From Symmachiella dynata (GTDB lineage: Bacteria > Planctomycetota > Planctomycetia > Planctomycetales > Planctomycetaceae), in NCBI RefSeq assembly GCF_007747995.1, contig NZ_CP036276.1, forward strand, positions 5,756,001-5,820,000: a stretch of 64,000 nucleotides of DNA, in the 5' to 3' direction. Made by a program: the position numbers and the translations under genes. Below the pieces are notes generated by a model that saw only the letters and a program-made list of their open reading frames with translations, was not told where the DNA came from and did not search any database. Shown here in pieces: positions 15,727 through 25,339 of the stretch; the stretch's first letter is position 1; each line of letters opens with the position of its first letter.

Positions 15727-18297
15727 ATGCGCAAGAACTTTGTGATCCGCCTGACAACCTTGTCCATCACATTGATGTTGGTACTGGGTTTGACTCAATC
15801 TGCTTTCAGTCAGGCCGCTCCCGCAGCAGATGACTCACCGGAAGTCAGGTTGACGCTGGAGGCCAACTCAAGGCTTGGCAGTTTCTCTTATGTGCCTGAG
15901 CAATGGGGTGAGTTTTTCCTGCGTCTGGAAAATGATGGAGACACGCCCAAGGAACTGCTTTGCACCAGCTATTTCGATGATGCCTCGACTCTGCAGTATG
16001 GCAGGAAAATCTGGCTACCTGCTCATTCCAAGTTAGTCCTTTCTCACCCGGCCTTGTTCCCCGCAGCGGCCACATTCTCCGGCAAGCGCGCGAATGTCAC
16101 TTCTTTGCTGTTTGATCAGTCGCAGGGCAAAGAGGTTCTGCTCAAAAATCGTGCCGGTCTGCTTGAACACAAACAGGCATTGTCGATCACACCAGACGGG
16201 CGGAATACCGGAATTATCGCCGGATGGGATTCGGCCGGCGACGTGCCCAAAGAAGTCGTGGATTTGGTCATCGCAAACCGGGTCTACCAAGGACTCAACA
16301 ATCGGGTCACTTTTCTGGCAGGTCAATTTCTGCCCGCTGAGGAAAATGGCCTGGATCACCTGGACCATCTGGTGATCGCCAACGATCGCCTTGTGGATGA
16401 TTTGGCCGCTCTCACTGCTGTGCGGCGCTGGCTGCATTCCGGGGGACGGTTATGGATCATGCTCGATCGGACCGGTCCAGAGCTACTGGAACGGTTATTT
16501 GGTGATGAATTCCAAGGCTCGGTTGTGGATCAGGTCGGACTGACGTCGGTGCGGGTCGATGACCCGCCGTCGCTGCAAGTTCCCGAAGGAATCGTGGGGC
16601 AAAGCTTTGAATATGACGAGCCGGTTCAAATGGCGCGTGTCGACATTCCGGGCATGACCGTCTGGAACACCGTCAACGAATGGCCGGCCGCGCTGACTGG
16701 GACCTATGGTGAAGGACGCGTACTGATCACGACGCTCGGGCCACGGGGCTGGATGAAAGTGGCTCCTCCGCCGCCGCCCTTCAAACCAACAAAAACAATG
16801 AAAACGCCACCTCCCGATTTGGCCGAAAAGGTGGCGGAATATGCCCCGCACGGGCCGATGGAAGACATTGCTCCTTTTATCTTTGCCAAGCGCGATAACG
16901 AACCGCTTCCTCCAGAAGAGTTGGAAGTGTTCGCAAAAGAGTTCGTCTCCTACAAAGTCCCCTCGGCGACGCTGATTATTGGATCAATGTGCGGCTTCTT
17001 AATTCTTCTGGCTGCCGCCGGAGGTGGATTATGGAAAATGGGCCGCCTGGAACATTTCGGTTGGTGCGGTTCCCTACTAGCAATTATTTTTGCGATGCTG
17101 TTCTTCGGCGTGGGAATGTCGAATCGCCACGGAACCTCTGAGACAATTGCAGATGTCCAACTCGTACAGGCGATTGCCGGGACGGACGATGTTCTGTCGC
17201 ATGGAGCCATCGTCGTCTATCGGCCTGAAGGGGGAGACGACCAGATCCAGACTTCCCAAGGGGGCGAGTTGATACCGAACCTGACCGGGGAAAGCGGAGA
17301 AACCTCGCGGATGGTGACGACCGATCTTGGGACGTATTACTGGGACGGACTGACTCAGCCGACCGGTTTAGCGACCTATCAATTCGTTGCGTCCAGCGAA
17401 GATGCCGATCGTCTCGAAGCACAAGCCACACTGGACGGGCAAGGGATTGTGGGCAAGTCTTCCGGCAAAATGTCCTCAGGCTCGGATGTAATGGTGGCGA
17501 CGCGTCGCGGACGAATCAGCGCACAAATGACCGAAGGCGGCAACTTCACAGCGCGTGCAGACGACGTCTTGGAGCCGGACCAGTTCCTCAATGCCACTTT
17601 GCTGAATGACGTTCAGGATCGCAGACGGCGAATATTGCAACAACTCTTCAGCGATCAGCGCTGGCAATCCTCTCTGGATCAACCCCATCTCTTGGTCTGG
17701 GTCAATGACTGGGAGCATGGTTTTGAATTTGGAGAGAATTTGCAGCAGCAAGGAGACACGTTGGTCATAGCACCGCTGCAGTTCAGCCGCCCTCCTGCGG
17801 GGACTGACGTTGTCATTCCGTCACCGTTACTGGATTACGTCTCAACTCGCCCACCGGACGGTTCATCGCCCGCAGGTTTTTGGGACGATGGCCGACAAGA
17901 ATGGCAGGAGCGTTCCAGCCTGAGTACAACATGGCTTAGCGTCCAGGTCCCCCCCGCCTTCCTGCCACTGGCGGCAAAAAAAGCACAGATCGAGATCGGT
18001 GTCTCGGGGCTCATGGGCCAGATTGAGATCCTGGGGGTCAAAGGCGAAGAAGTGGTTAGCCTACAAACCGTTACGGATCCCGTCGGTACGGTGGTGATTG
18101 ATATTGACGACCCCGAGGCTTTGACGATTTCGGAAAATGGCGAACTCATCTTGGGGTTGAGCGCCGGTGTCCCTGAGGATGCCGCTGCTGCCGATGCCAA
18201 TTTTAATGCGGACACACCTGCCAATTCCTGGAAAGTCCATTCGCTTTCATTGCGACTCTGGGGCACTACATTAGACTCAACAAATGAAGAAGACTGA
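15727..18297 (+). CDS. Signal-peptide membrane protein of an ABC-2 operon
   Basis: The start at 15727 (MRKNFVIRLTTLSITLMLV) gives a proper signal peptide cleaved near AFSQ-AA; the frame remains open upstream from a TTG at 15658. The 856-aa product has an extracytoplasmic region to about residue 410, two closely spaced transmembrane helices (about 412-432 and 444-465) and a second long extracytoplasmic region. The first part includes a DUF4350/GATase-like stretch (LVIANDRLVDDLAALTAVRRWLHSGGRLWIM). It resembles the large accessory protein next to gliding-type (GldG-like) ABC transporters in planctomycetes. It precedes the ATPase gene by 3 bp, so is cotranscribed and probably part of the complex. 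Confidence 0.7.
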   Translation: MRKNFVIRLTTLSITLMLVLGLTQSAFSQAAPAADDSPEVRLTLEANSRLGSFSYVPEQWGEFFLRLENDGDTPKELLCTSYFDDASTLQYGRKIWLPAHSKLVLSHPALFPAAATFSGKRANVTSLLFDQSQGKEVLLKNRAGLLEHKQALSITPDGRNTGIIAGWDSAGDVPKEVVDLVIANRVYQGLNNRVTFLAGQFLPAEENGLDHLDHLVIANDRLVDDLAALTAVRRWLHSGGRLWIMLDRTGPELLERLFGDEFQGSVVDQVGLTSVRVDDPPSLQVPEGIVGQSFEYDEPVQMARVDIPGMTVWNTVNEWPAALTGTYGEGRVLITTLGPRGWMKVAPPPPPFKPTKTMKTPPPDLAEKVAEYAPHGPMEDIAPFIFAKRDNEPLPPEELEVFAKEFVSYKVPSATLIIGSMCGFLILLAAAGGGLWKMGRLEHFGWCGSLLAIIFAMLFFGVGMSNRHGTSETIADVQLVQAIAGTDDVLSHGAIVVYRPEGGDDQIQTSQGGELIPNLTGESGETSRMVTTDLGTYYWDGLTQPTGLATYQFVASSEDADRLEAQATLDGQGIVGKSSGKMSSGSDVMVATRRGRISAQMTEGGNFTARADDVLEPDQFLNATLLNDVQDRRRRILQQLFSDQRWQSSLDQPHLLVWVNDWEHGFEFGENLQQQGDTLVIAPLQFSRPPAGTDVVIPSPLLDYVSTRPPDGSSPAGFWDDGRQEWQERSSLSTTWLSVQVPPAFLPLAAKKAQIEIGVSGLMGQIEILGVKGEEVVSLQTVTDPVGTVVIDIDDPEALTISENGELILGLSAGVPEDAAAADANFNADTPANSWKVHSLSLRLWGTTLDSTNEED

Positions 18298-18300
18298 CGC

Positions 18301-19323
18301 ATGAATGCGAAAGCATCGCCTAAAAAATCCGGCGAAAAGCCCGTTCTCGACATTAAAAACTTGACGAAACGGTATGGTTCCTTCACGGCACTCAATGATT
18401 TGACCCTCTCCTTGAATGCGGGCCAGATCCTAGGTGTCATTGGTCCCAACGGCGCGGGCAAAACGACCACAATCAAAATCCTGGTGGGGCTCAGTCGCCC
18501 GACGTCGGGAACCGCCACGATTGATGGCGTGGATTGTGTCGAGGATGCCCGAGAGATGAAGCGACTAGTCGGATATATGCCCGACAAATTCGGTTCCTAT
18601 GACAACATGCGCGTCAGCGAGTACCTTGACTTTTTCGGTGCCGCCTTCGGGATGTCCACCGCGCAGCGTTCCTCGCGGATCAAAGACGTCATGCAAATGA
18701 CGAATACCGAATACATGAAAGATCGGTTCGTCGAAAGCCTCAGTCACGGTATGCAGCAACGTGTGGGTCTGGCCCGAACGCTACTGCACGATCCCAAAGT
18801 CTTAATCCTGGACGAGCCCGTCAATGGTCTCGACCCACAGTCACGCATCGAAATGCGTGACCTGCTCATCGAATTGGCTGGGCAGGGAAAGACTTTGATG
18901 GTCACGAGCCATATTCTGCCGGAGCTGGCGCGTATTTGTCAGCAGGTCGCGATTATTACCAACGGAACCTTGCGGGCATTTGGGTCGGTCGATGACATCG
19001 GCAGTCTCGTCAGCCAGCAACGTACGGTCGAAGCGCACCTTCTGAAGGCAGGGGACGTGAAGTCGGCTGCTAAAGTCATCCGGGCATCCATCGAAGAGGG
19101 AGCCGAAGTGGTTGAGTCCGCCGCCGAGTCGATCGTTCGCTTTCGGACGGCGGCGACCGAAGAAAAACTCGCCAAACTGTTAGTCAAACTATTCAAGGCT
19201 GGTGTCTACGTGAGCCAGTTTCGTGAAGTTCAAACGGACCTGGAAGAAGCGTTTATGTCGTTCACATCGACTCCGCCCAGTTCTGCGACAAAGAGCCCTG
19301 CTGGAGTAACGTCAGATGTTTAG
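18301..19323 (+). CDS. ABC transporter ATP-binding protein
   Basis: The 340-aa protein has Walker A GPNGAGKTTT (about residues 51-60), signature SHGMQQRVGLART, Walker B VLILDEPVNGLDP and the switch His in VTSHILPE. It is the CcmA/GldA/NatA subclass that powers ABC-2 type exporters. About 100 C-terminal residues after the ATPase core form the usual small accessory domain. The stop overlaps the permease start by 8 bp, indicating translational coupling. The substrate cannot be told from sequence. Confidence 0.92.
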   Translation: MNAKASPKKSGEKPVLDIKNLTKRYGSFTALNDLTLSLNAGQILGVIGPNGAGKTTTIKILVGLSRPTSGTATIDGVDCVEDAREMKRLVGYMPDKFGSYDNMRVSEYLDFFGAAFGMSTAQRSSRIKDVMQMTNTEYMKDRFVESLSHGMQQRVGLARTLLHDPKVLILDEPVNGLDPQSRIEMRDLLIELAGQGKTLMVTSHILPELARICQQVAIITNGTLRAFGSVDDIGSLVSQQRTVEAHLLKAGDVKSAAKVIRASIEEGAEVVESAAESIVRFRTAATEEKLAKLLVKLFKAGVYVSQFREVQTDLEEAFMSFTSTPPSSATKSPAGVTSDV

Positions 19324-20974
19324 TGCGGTGTTGAGGCGAGAGTTGGTCACGCCGCTGCGTCGCCGACGGATGATTGTTTTTCAGATTGCGGTAGCGACGC
19401 TATTTGCCCTGTTGATTGCCGCCCGCTGGCCAACCGACGGACAAGTCGCTCTGCTAGGAGCGCGCTCACAGCAGATTTTCCGCTTGTTCGGATATGGGCT
19501 GATGGCCACGCTGCTGTTATTGCTGCCGGTGTTTCCTGCAGCAAGCATCGTGAGTGAAAAGATCAGCGGCACACTCGGTCTGCTGTTCAATACTCCGTTG
19601 GGCCCCATTCGGATCTTCGTTGCCAAACTGCTGGCGTCGTTGTCATTGGCGGGCATGATTCTCGCGATGAGCCTCCCAGCTGCAGGAGCCTGTTATTCGA
19701 TGGGCGGCCTGTCGCTGTACGAAGAGATCGGAAAGGTTTACCTGTTGCTCCTGCTTGTGGCGCTGCAGTACACGGCCATCGGCTTGCTCGTGAGTAGTTA
19801 CGCGCAATCGGTCGACTCTGCGATTCGCATCACCTATGGCATTGTGCTTGTGACATGCGTTTTGACATTAGGCCCCCACTATTTCTTCCAAGGCACCGAA
19901 GGCAGCTTGGCCAGCTTTGGCGAAATGTTACGAAGCATGTCCCCCTTGGCTGCACTGACGTCGCTCACAGGTGCGGCGGATATCGGCGGCAAAGGCTTGA
20001 TGACAAAGACAAACGTCATGGGACAATTCACAGTCTGGTCGCTGCTTTGCACAGCGGTGACGTCGGCCTGGACGATCAGTCGTCTGAATCACAAAATCTT
20101 CGACAAATCGCGGGCCTCCGGAACGATGAGCGATGACCTCTCCAAGTCCGGCCAGCTCGTACGGAGAATATTTTTTCTGGTGGATCCTCAGAAACGGTCC
20201 CGGCCCATCCCCTTGTTTCTCAATCCCGTGATGGTCAAAGAATTTCGCTGTCGAAAATTCGGGCGACTGAACTGGCTCCTGCGACTGGTGGCCGTCTGTG
20301 CGATGCTCTCCTTGGGACTCACATACGCGACGACCGCCGGCACGACTGACTGGGGCGTCGAAACAATTGGCGGCATCATGGTTGTGATGCAAGTCGCATT
20401 GATCGTCCTGATCGCGCCTAGCCTCTCTGCCGGGCTGCTCAGTACGGAACGCGAATTCGGCAGCTGGCAATTGCTACAGACGACTCCCCTGTCCATGACC
20501 CGCATTATTTGGGGCAAACTGCTCAGCGCCATTTTGCCATTGATGCTCCTGCTTTGCGCCACCATGCCGGGATATATGGTGATTGCCTACATCGAACCGG
20601 GAATGAGCCTGCAGGTCCAGCGCGTCATTGTTTGCTTGGTGCTCACCGCATTTTTTGCAATGTCCTGCAGCGCAGCTGTCGGCTGTTTTTTCCGCCGCTC
20701 TGCCGTTGCAATCGCCAGTGCCTACGGAGTTTTGCTCTCCATCTGTTGCTTGCCCTTATTGGTCTGGATGGGCAAAGACGCCCCGTTTGGGCATCGTGTT
20801 GTAGAAACGGCTTTATCTTTCAGTTCGATCGCTGCTGCCTTTTCAGCGATCAGAATGCCAGGCTTTGATAACTACGATCTCATTCCCGCAAACTGGTGGT
20901 TTATGGGAATTGGATCGCTAATATCTTTGATTGTGTTGCCTGCCTGGGCCTATCATATTTCAAAACCCCAGTGA
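19316..20974 (+). CDS. ABC-2 type permease
   Basis: The 552-aa protein contains two halves of about five to six hydrophobic helices each, separated by a cytosolic stretch around residues 255-310. The first half starts MFSAVLRRELVTPLRRRR, and IVSEKISGTLGLLFNTPLGP and LLSTEREFGSWQLLQTTPLS are the paired coupling-helix motifs of ABC-2 permeases (E-x-x-x-G-T/S-x-x-L-L). So it is a fused, full-length transmembrane unit. It partners the ATPase encoded just upstream. Confidence 0.88.
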   Translation: MFSAVLRRELVTPLRRRRMIVFQIAVATLFALLIAARWPTDGQVALLGARSQQIFRLFGYGLMATLLLLLPVFPAASIVSEKISGTLGLLFNTPLGPIRIFVAKLLASLSLAGMILAMSLPAAGACYSMGGLSLYEEIGKVYLLLLLVALQYTAIGLLVSSYAQSVDSAIRITYGIVLVTCVLTLGPHYFFQGTEGSLASFGEMLRSMSPLAALTSLTGAADIGGKGLMTKTNVMGQFTVWSLLCTAVTSAWTISRLNHKIFDKSRASGTMSDDLSKSGQLVRRIFFLVDPQKRSRPIPLFLNPVMVKEFRCRKFGRLNWLLRLVAVCAMLSLGLTYATTAGTTDWGVETIGGIMVVMQVALIVLIAPSLSAGLLSTEREFGSWQLLQTTPLSMTRIIWGKLLSAILPLMLLLCATMPGYMVIAYIEPGMSLQVQRVIVCLVLTAFFAMSCSAAVGCFFRRSAVAIASAYGVLLSICCLPLLVWMGKDAPFGHRVVETALSFSSIAAAFSAIRMPGFDNYDLIPANWWFMGIGSLISLIVLPAWAYHISKPQ

Positions 20975-20984
20975 GCGACCTTGC

Positions 20985-22772
20985 ATGTGTCATTACCGCC
21001 GGCTGAAATTGCTTTGTACAACGGCTTGGCTTTTTGCCTCTCTTTGTTGTGCCGGGCAAGTTGCCTTTGCTGAAATCCAAACCGATTTCCTGATGGATTC
21101 CGATCCGGGGCTTCAAATCCCCGAGCCTGTCAAAGATATCCATCCCAATCTGACGACACTATGGTTGGAGGCCCTGAATCGCCCCGAGACCGACATGCAG
21201 CGCATGGCAGCTGAGTCGATTGCTCGCGCGACTCAACGGGACATTCCGGGTCTAGACAAAGCAGTGCCCCGGCTAGAGGAAATCCTCGTGGCTGAGGAAT
21301 CGCACCCTGCCGCGCGCTATGCGGCGGCTCGCGCATTGATCGCGCTGGACTCACGTGCTTCGAGTGACAAGTTGCTTGAAACATCTCAGTCCCACGGCGC
21401 CGACCTGCGGCAACTCATTGAACCTGCCCTGGCCGCCTGGGAGAATCCCGCAGCGAAAACGGTCTGGATGGAGCGTCTTGCCGCGAAGGAAACAGGCCCA
21501 CGCAACCTGATTCTAGCGATGCGTGGGTTGGCTGAACTCCAAGACCAATCCGCGTTGCCTGATTTGGTCGCGATTGCCAACGACCTGACACGCACTTCGG
21601 CCGTACGCCTGGAGGCAGCAACAGCAGCAGGAAAGATCGCAGAATCCGGTCTCGAACAAGATGCGGAGCGTCTTGCCGGCAATACCAGTGGCCCACGGTT
21701 CATCAATCAATTGTGCGCCATTCGCCTGCTCGCTGGTCATTCGAGTGCAGGGGCCAAGACACTCATCACTGAATTGGCCGGACATGACGAGCCAGCGGTT
21801 GCTGCAGCTGCACTGCAACGGTTGAACGAAATCGATCATGCCCTGGTGCTCCCCTTGGCAGAAAAAGCGATGCAGAGCCCCGATCCGGAAGTCCGCCGGC
21901 AGGGAGCGCTCTGCATGCTGCAGCTTCCGTCGGTCGATCACATTGTACCGCTCAGCAAATTATTGGCGGACCCGCATCCCGGAGTTCGCAGCGAAGTCAG
22001 TGAGGGCCTTTATAAGCTTTCTGAAAAACCGGACCTGAACGAACCGATTCGCGCAGCTGCGATGCAGGTCCTCGCCGGAGACCGCTGGCAAGGACAGGAG
22101 CAAGCTTCATTATTGCTGGGAGCCCTCGAACACAAACCGGCAGCTGATCGGTTCATTGAATTGATGGAATCTCCACGCGTGGAAGTCCGGCTTCCCGCCA
22201 CCTGGGCACTCCGCAAAATAGCGGTCCCAGAAACCATTCCCGCCCTGATTGCCCAAGGCTCAGAACTAACCCAACGCCGCAGAATCACCAATCAACCGGG
22301 CATGGATGAGCAGGTGGCCCATCTGTTTGAAGCGCTGGGCGTGCTCAAGGCAGAGGACGCCACGCCGCTGCTGCTTCAGTATGTCCCCAAACGCGTCCGG
22401 ATGAATAATCTTTCGCGAGGCTCTGCGATCTGGGCCCTGGGTCAGATCAACGAAGGGAGCCCCAATGAACAGCTCGAAGAGGCGCTGATCGAGCGAATTT
22501 ATGACTTTGCCCCCCAACCGAGTGAAGTCAAACTCGTCAAGGAAATGTCCGCCATTGCACTAGGCCGTATGCAGGCGGTCGACCAGGCCCAGATGCTACG
22601 GCGTTTTGCTCTGGATGATTCACAATTTGCCTCATCAGGCAGTGACGATTCGAACATGCGATTTCGGATGGCTCTCATCTGGGCGGTCAAGGAGTTGACC
22701 GGTGATGAACTCCCTACCCCCAAACCCAATACCATTGGACAGGGAAATTGGTTCTTAGAACCGCTTCCCTAA
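20985..22772 (+). CDS. Secreted HEAT-repeat protein
   Basis: The ATG at 20985, 10 bp after the permease stop, gives a signal peptide (LLCTTAWLFASLCCAGQVAFA-E) and a 595-aa product. The remaining sequence is a series of HEAT-like repeats with helices such as AAESIARATQRDIPGLDKAV, AARYAAARALIALD, VRRQGALCMLQLPS and VRLPATWALRKIAV. The solenoid should act as a periplasmic or surface scaffold. Being the last gene of the four-gene ABC operon suggests it works with the exporter. Confidence 0.8.
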   Translation: MCHYRRLKLLCTTAWLFASLCCAGQVAFAEIQTDFLMDSDPGLQIPEPVKDIHPNLTTLWLEALNRPETDMQRMAAESIARATQRDIPGLDKAVPRLEEILVAEESHPAARYAAARALIALDSRASSDKLLETSQSHGADLRQLIEPALAAWENPAAKTVWMERLAAKETGPRNLILAMRGLAELQDQSALPDLVAIANDLTRTSAVRLEAATAAGKIAESGLEQDAERLAGNTSGPRFINQLCAIRLLAGHSSAGAKTLITELAGHDEPAVAAAALQRLNEIDHALVLPLAEKAMQSPDPEVRRQGALCMLQLPSVDHIVPLSKLLADPHPGVRSEVSEGLYKLSEKPDLNEPIRAAAMQVLAGDRWQGQEQASLLLGALEHKPAADRFIELMESPRVEVRLPATWALRKIAVPETIPALIAQGSELTQRRRITNQPGMDEQVAHLFEALGVLKAEDATPLLLQYVPKRVRMNNLSRGSAIWALGQINEGSPNEQLEEALIERIYDFAPQPSEVKLVKEMSAIALGRMQAVDQAQMLRRFALDDSQFASSGSDDSNMRFRMALIWAVKELTGDELPTPKPNTIGQGNWFLEPLP

Positions 22773-23420
22773 ATACATGCGGATTGAATTTGGCCAGCCT
22801 ACTATTTGAGAATCTCACTTCAGATTCCATGTGGAATGGATTAGGCCGTACACAAAAAAACGACCGAACGTCAAGTAGGCCTTCAAGAAGCTGCATTCGA
22901 CTTTGAGCCGACTAATTCACCTGCTTGATATTGCATGAATTTTGAATGTAATGACCCGTATGATTTTGAAAGGGATGCAGATTTATTGCGGGGAGCTTTT
23001 TTTTGATTTTGACGACAATTCCAGGAAATCACTTGACTTTCAATCCTCGATTCGACATCCTAGGTTACTTCACGATTTTTTCTTTTCCCTGGCATAACTC
23101 AGCAACTCCTCTATGGTTTAGCTAGTTTTGCCCAGATCATTTCTCGAAAATTCAAGCTTTTATAGCCATCGATACTCGCCCGACTTGAATGGCCTTATCA
23201 AGTTCTGGTCAACCAAGTGATAGTAGATCTCGCAGTGGCTTTTGCGGTGCCCTGGGTAGTGAATAGAGAGTTCGGTTTTTTCTTTTTTTATTCCAAGTCC
23301 TGTTCGGGCAAAATTCACGGTTGTAAACGTCGCCCCAGTTAGGTCACTGCACAGCTTGGTTACAGGCGACAAGTTGTTTTTTTTCTGTTTTTCTGTTCTT
23401 TTCCCAAAGGGGAACACTTT
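22773..23420. other. Long spacer upstream of the DUF1559 gene
   Basis: About 650 A+T-richer bases. An eight-T run at 22997-23004 may mark the end of the ABC operon transcript, though no stable stem precedes it. TTGACT at 23033-23038 is a possible -35. The pair TTCCC-AAA-GGGGAA at about 23400-23413 is next to the start codon and contains the ribosome-binding GGGG. I see no ORF or RNA gene with confidence. Confidence 0.4.
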
Positions 23421-24557
23421 ATGATGACACCTTCGAATCCGAAATTACGAAGTCGGCAACGAGCGTTTACGCTCATTGAGTTGCTGGTGGTGATTGCGAT
23501 TATTGCAATCCTCATCGCGCTGCTCTTGCCTGCTGTACAACAGGCCCGTGAAGCGGCCCGTCGGACAGCTTGCCGCAACAACGTGAAGCAAATCGGTCTT
23601 GCATTCCACAATTATCACGACGTGTTTGGGCGTTTCCCGGCGGCTTTCTCAGCCAACGCTGGAGACTCGATCTTTGACATTGGTGAAGGTCCCGGTCCGC
23701 GGGATGACATCGATGTCGACAGTAACATCCATACTTGGGTCGAACGCATTCTGCCCTACATGGATCAAGGCAATGTCTACGAAGGTATTAGCTTCGATAC
23801 CATGATGGGTGCTTTGAACCCGGATGGTACGGGCATTCCCACATGTGTTGGTGTCAGCACCAAGGGCGGCAACGCTTCTGGTGTCTGGACACGAGCTCAC
23901 GCTCCGGCAACCTTGAATGCTGTTATCCCGGCATTCATCTGCCCGACCGCTCCTCACCCCTCCAACAAAGTTGCTCCTTATCAGGACGACTGGTTGGGCG
24001 ACGGTTATGGTGCTGTGGTTTATTACTCAGCTGGTGCCTTGGATTACACCGGTATTGCTGACTGGTTGTCGTCCGACTTGAACGGCGGTCAAGGTATCCT
24101 CGACATCGAGCACGATGTGGGCGATGCCGGATCCGACGGTATCAAAATCGGTCAAATCGTCGATGGTACGTCCAACACGTTCATCCTCGGCGAAAAATCT
24201 GCTCCGGATTCAAAAGAATGGGTTCAGGGCAAACCGCTCCAAGACATGTCTGACGAACAGTTCGGTCTGATGGGTCCTTCATGGACAGACTGGCAGTGGA
24301 GTGTCGGACACTTCTGGCGTGGTCTGACTCCCGGAAGCTGTAATGGGGACTACCCCACGACATGCCCCGGCGGTCGGTCAAACGGTACCTGCCTGATTAA
24401 CTGTGGTAACAAGTGGAACTTCTACAGCTTCCACACCGGCGGAGCATTCTTCTTGTTCGCTGACGGCTCCGTTCAGTTCCTCAGCCAAAGTACTGAAAGA
24501 AACACCCTGTTGAACTTGCACGCTTTCAATGATGGTGCAACTACGGGTGAATTTTAA
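23421..24557 (+). CDS. DUF1559 protein with prepilin-type N-terminus
   Basis: The 378-aa protein begins with a short leader and [20 protein letters not shown] (about residues 15-34), the prepilin cleavage/methylation motif (F-T-L-I-E) plus the long hydrophobic helix. [23 protein letters not shown] continues as in DUF1559. The C-terminal end has [19 protein letters not shown], the H-x(n)-DG motif that defines the family. DUF1559 proteins are a hallmark of planctomycetes, with many paralogs thought to be pseudopilin-like secreted proteins. A lipoprotein gene follows. The A-AAGGGG ribosome-binding site lies just upstream. Confidence 0.95.
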   Translation: MMTPSNPKLRSRQRAFTLIELLVVIAIIAILIALLLPAVQQAREAARRTACRNNVKQIGLAFHNYHDVFGRFPAAFSANAGDSIFDIGEGPGPRDDIDVDSNIHTWVERILPYMDQGNVYEGISFDTMMGALNPDGTGIPTCVGVSTKGGNASGVWTRAHAPATLNAVIPAFICPTAPHPSNKVAPYQDDWLGDGYGAVVYYSAGALDYTGIADWLSSDLNGGQGILDIEHDVGDAGSDGIKIGQIVDGTSNTFILGEKSAPDSKEWVQGKPLQDMSDEQFGLMGPSWTDWQWSVGHFWRGLTPGSCNGDYPTTCPGGRSNGTCLINCGNKWNFYSFHTGGAFFLFADGSVQFLSQSTERNTLLNLHAFNDGATTGEF

Positions 24558-24612
24558 GTTGTCTGTGGCAAGTCTCGCACTTGCTGCATGAGTTAGTAGA
24601 CCGTGAATTGCT

Positions 24613-24648
24613 CCACCAGCCCGGCGCCGGCCGGGCTGGTGGCTTTTA
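24613..24648 (+). terminator. Rho-independent terminator after the DUF1559 gene
   Basis: CCACCAGCCCGG and CCGGGCTGGTGG form a perfect 12-bp stem around a 6-base loop, followed by CTTTTAT. It lies 55 bases downstream of the DUF1559 stop, so the gene probably has its own transcript, distinct from or only partly read through to the lipoprotein gene. Confidence 0.85.
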
Positions 24649-24689
24649 TGTGAACATAGAGACAATACTTGTGTAATGTCATACGAGGG

Positions 24690-25157
24690 ATGATGATGTT
24701 TTTGCGTAAAGATATTTTGCTGCTCCTGTCCGCGATGCTGCTGCTTGCTGGTTGTGGTTATGATAAAGAAATCAGCAAGGAAGAGATCGCAAAGCAAGCG
24801 GGCGTGGAAGTAGATGAACTCAAGGAAACAGTTCCAGTCACCGGTACAGTGACCGTGGACGGGACTCCCACCGGGAATGTCTACATGTATGCATATACCG
24901 AAGCCAGCGGAGTCAAACCGGTTGCCCAAACCAAAACCAAAGCCGATGGAACCTACTGCTGGACCAAATACCTACCGTGTGACGGAATGTTACCGGGGGA
25001 ATACCGCCTTGCGTTCAAGCACATCGTTGAAGAGGGCAAGGGCAAAGAAGAAGGCCCGGACCTGTTTGAAGGTAAATACCGCAATCCAAACAAAAATGAT
25101 TTCAAGTTGAGTGTCCAAAGCGGATCCCCGCAAGTCGACGTCAACTACGAGCTTTAA
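24690..25157 (+). CDS. Lipoprotein with carboxypeptidase-regulatory-like domain
   Basis: The 155-aa product from the ATG at 24690 (two more ATGs follow at 24693 and 24696) has the lipobox LLLAGC, so Cys is lipidated. Residues about 45-150 fit an Ig-like/transthyretin-type beta domain (VTGTVTVDGTPTGNVYMYAY ... KADGTYCWTKY). Such lipoproteins commonly lie next to DUF1559 genes in planctomycetes, suggesting joint action at the cell surface. It has no catalytic residues that I can recognise. Confidence 0.8.
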   Translation: MMMFLRKDILLLLSAMLLLAGCGYDKEISKEEIAKQAGVEVDELKETVPVTGTVTVDGTPTGNVYMYAYTEASGVKPVAQTKTKADGTYCWTKYLPCDGMLPGEYRLAFKHIVEEGKGKEEGPDLFEGKYRNPNKNDFKLSVQSGSPQVDVNYEL

Positions 25158-25339
25158 TCAAGCAAAGCAAGCGTGCCCCTTTGCGGGGGGAATTGGCCGC
25201 CAATACCCAGGCGGCCGACACGTGACTTTGCGCTCGCAAATGAAATTATCGATCGAGTGATACAATTGGGTGACTTGTAAGCCATGACCATAGTGATCAG
25301 CTTGGTCATGGCTGCTGGTCTGTATTCTGAGGCTTGTCC

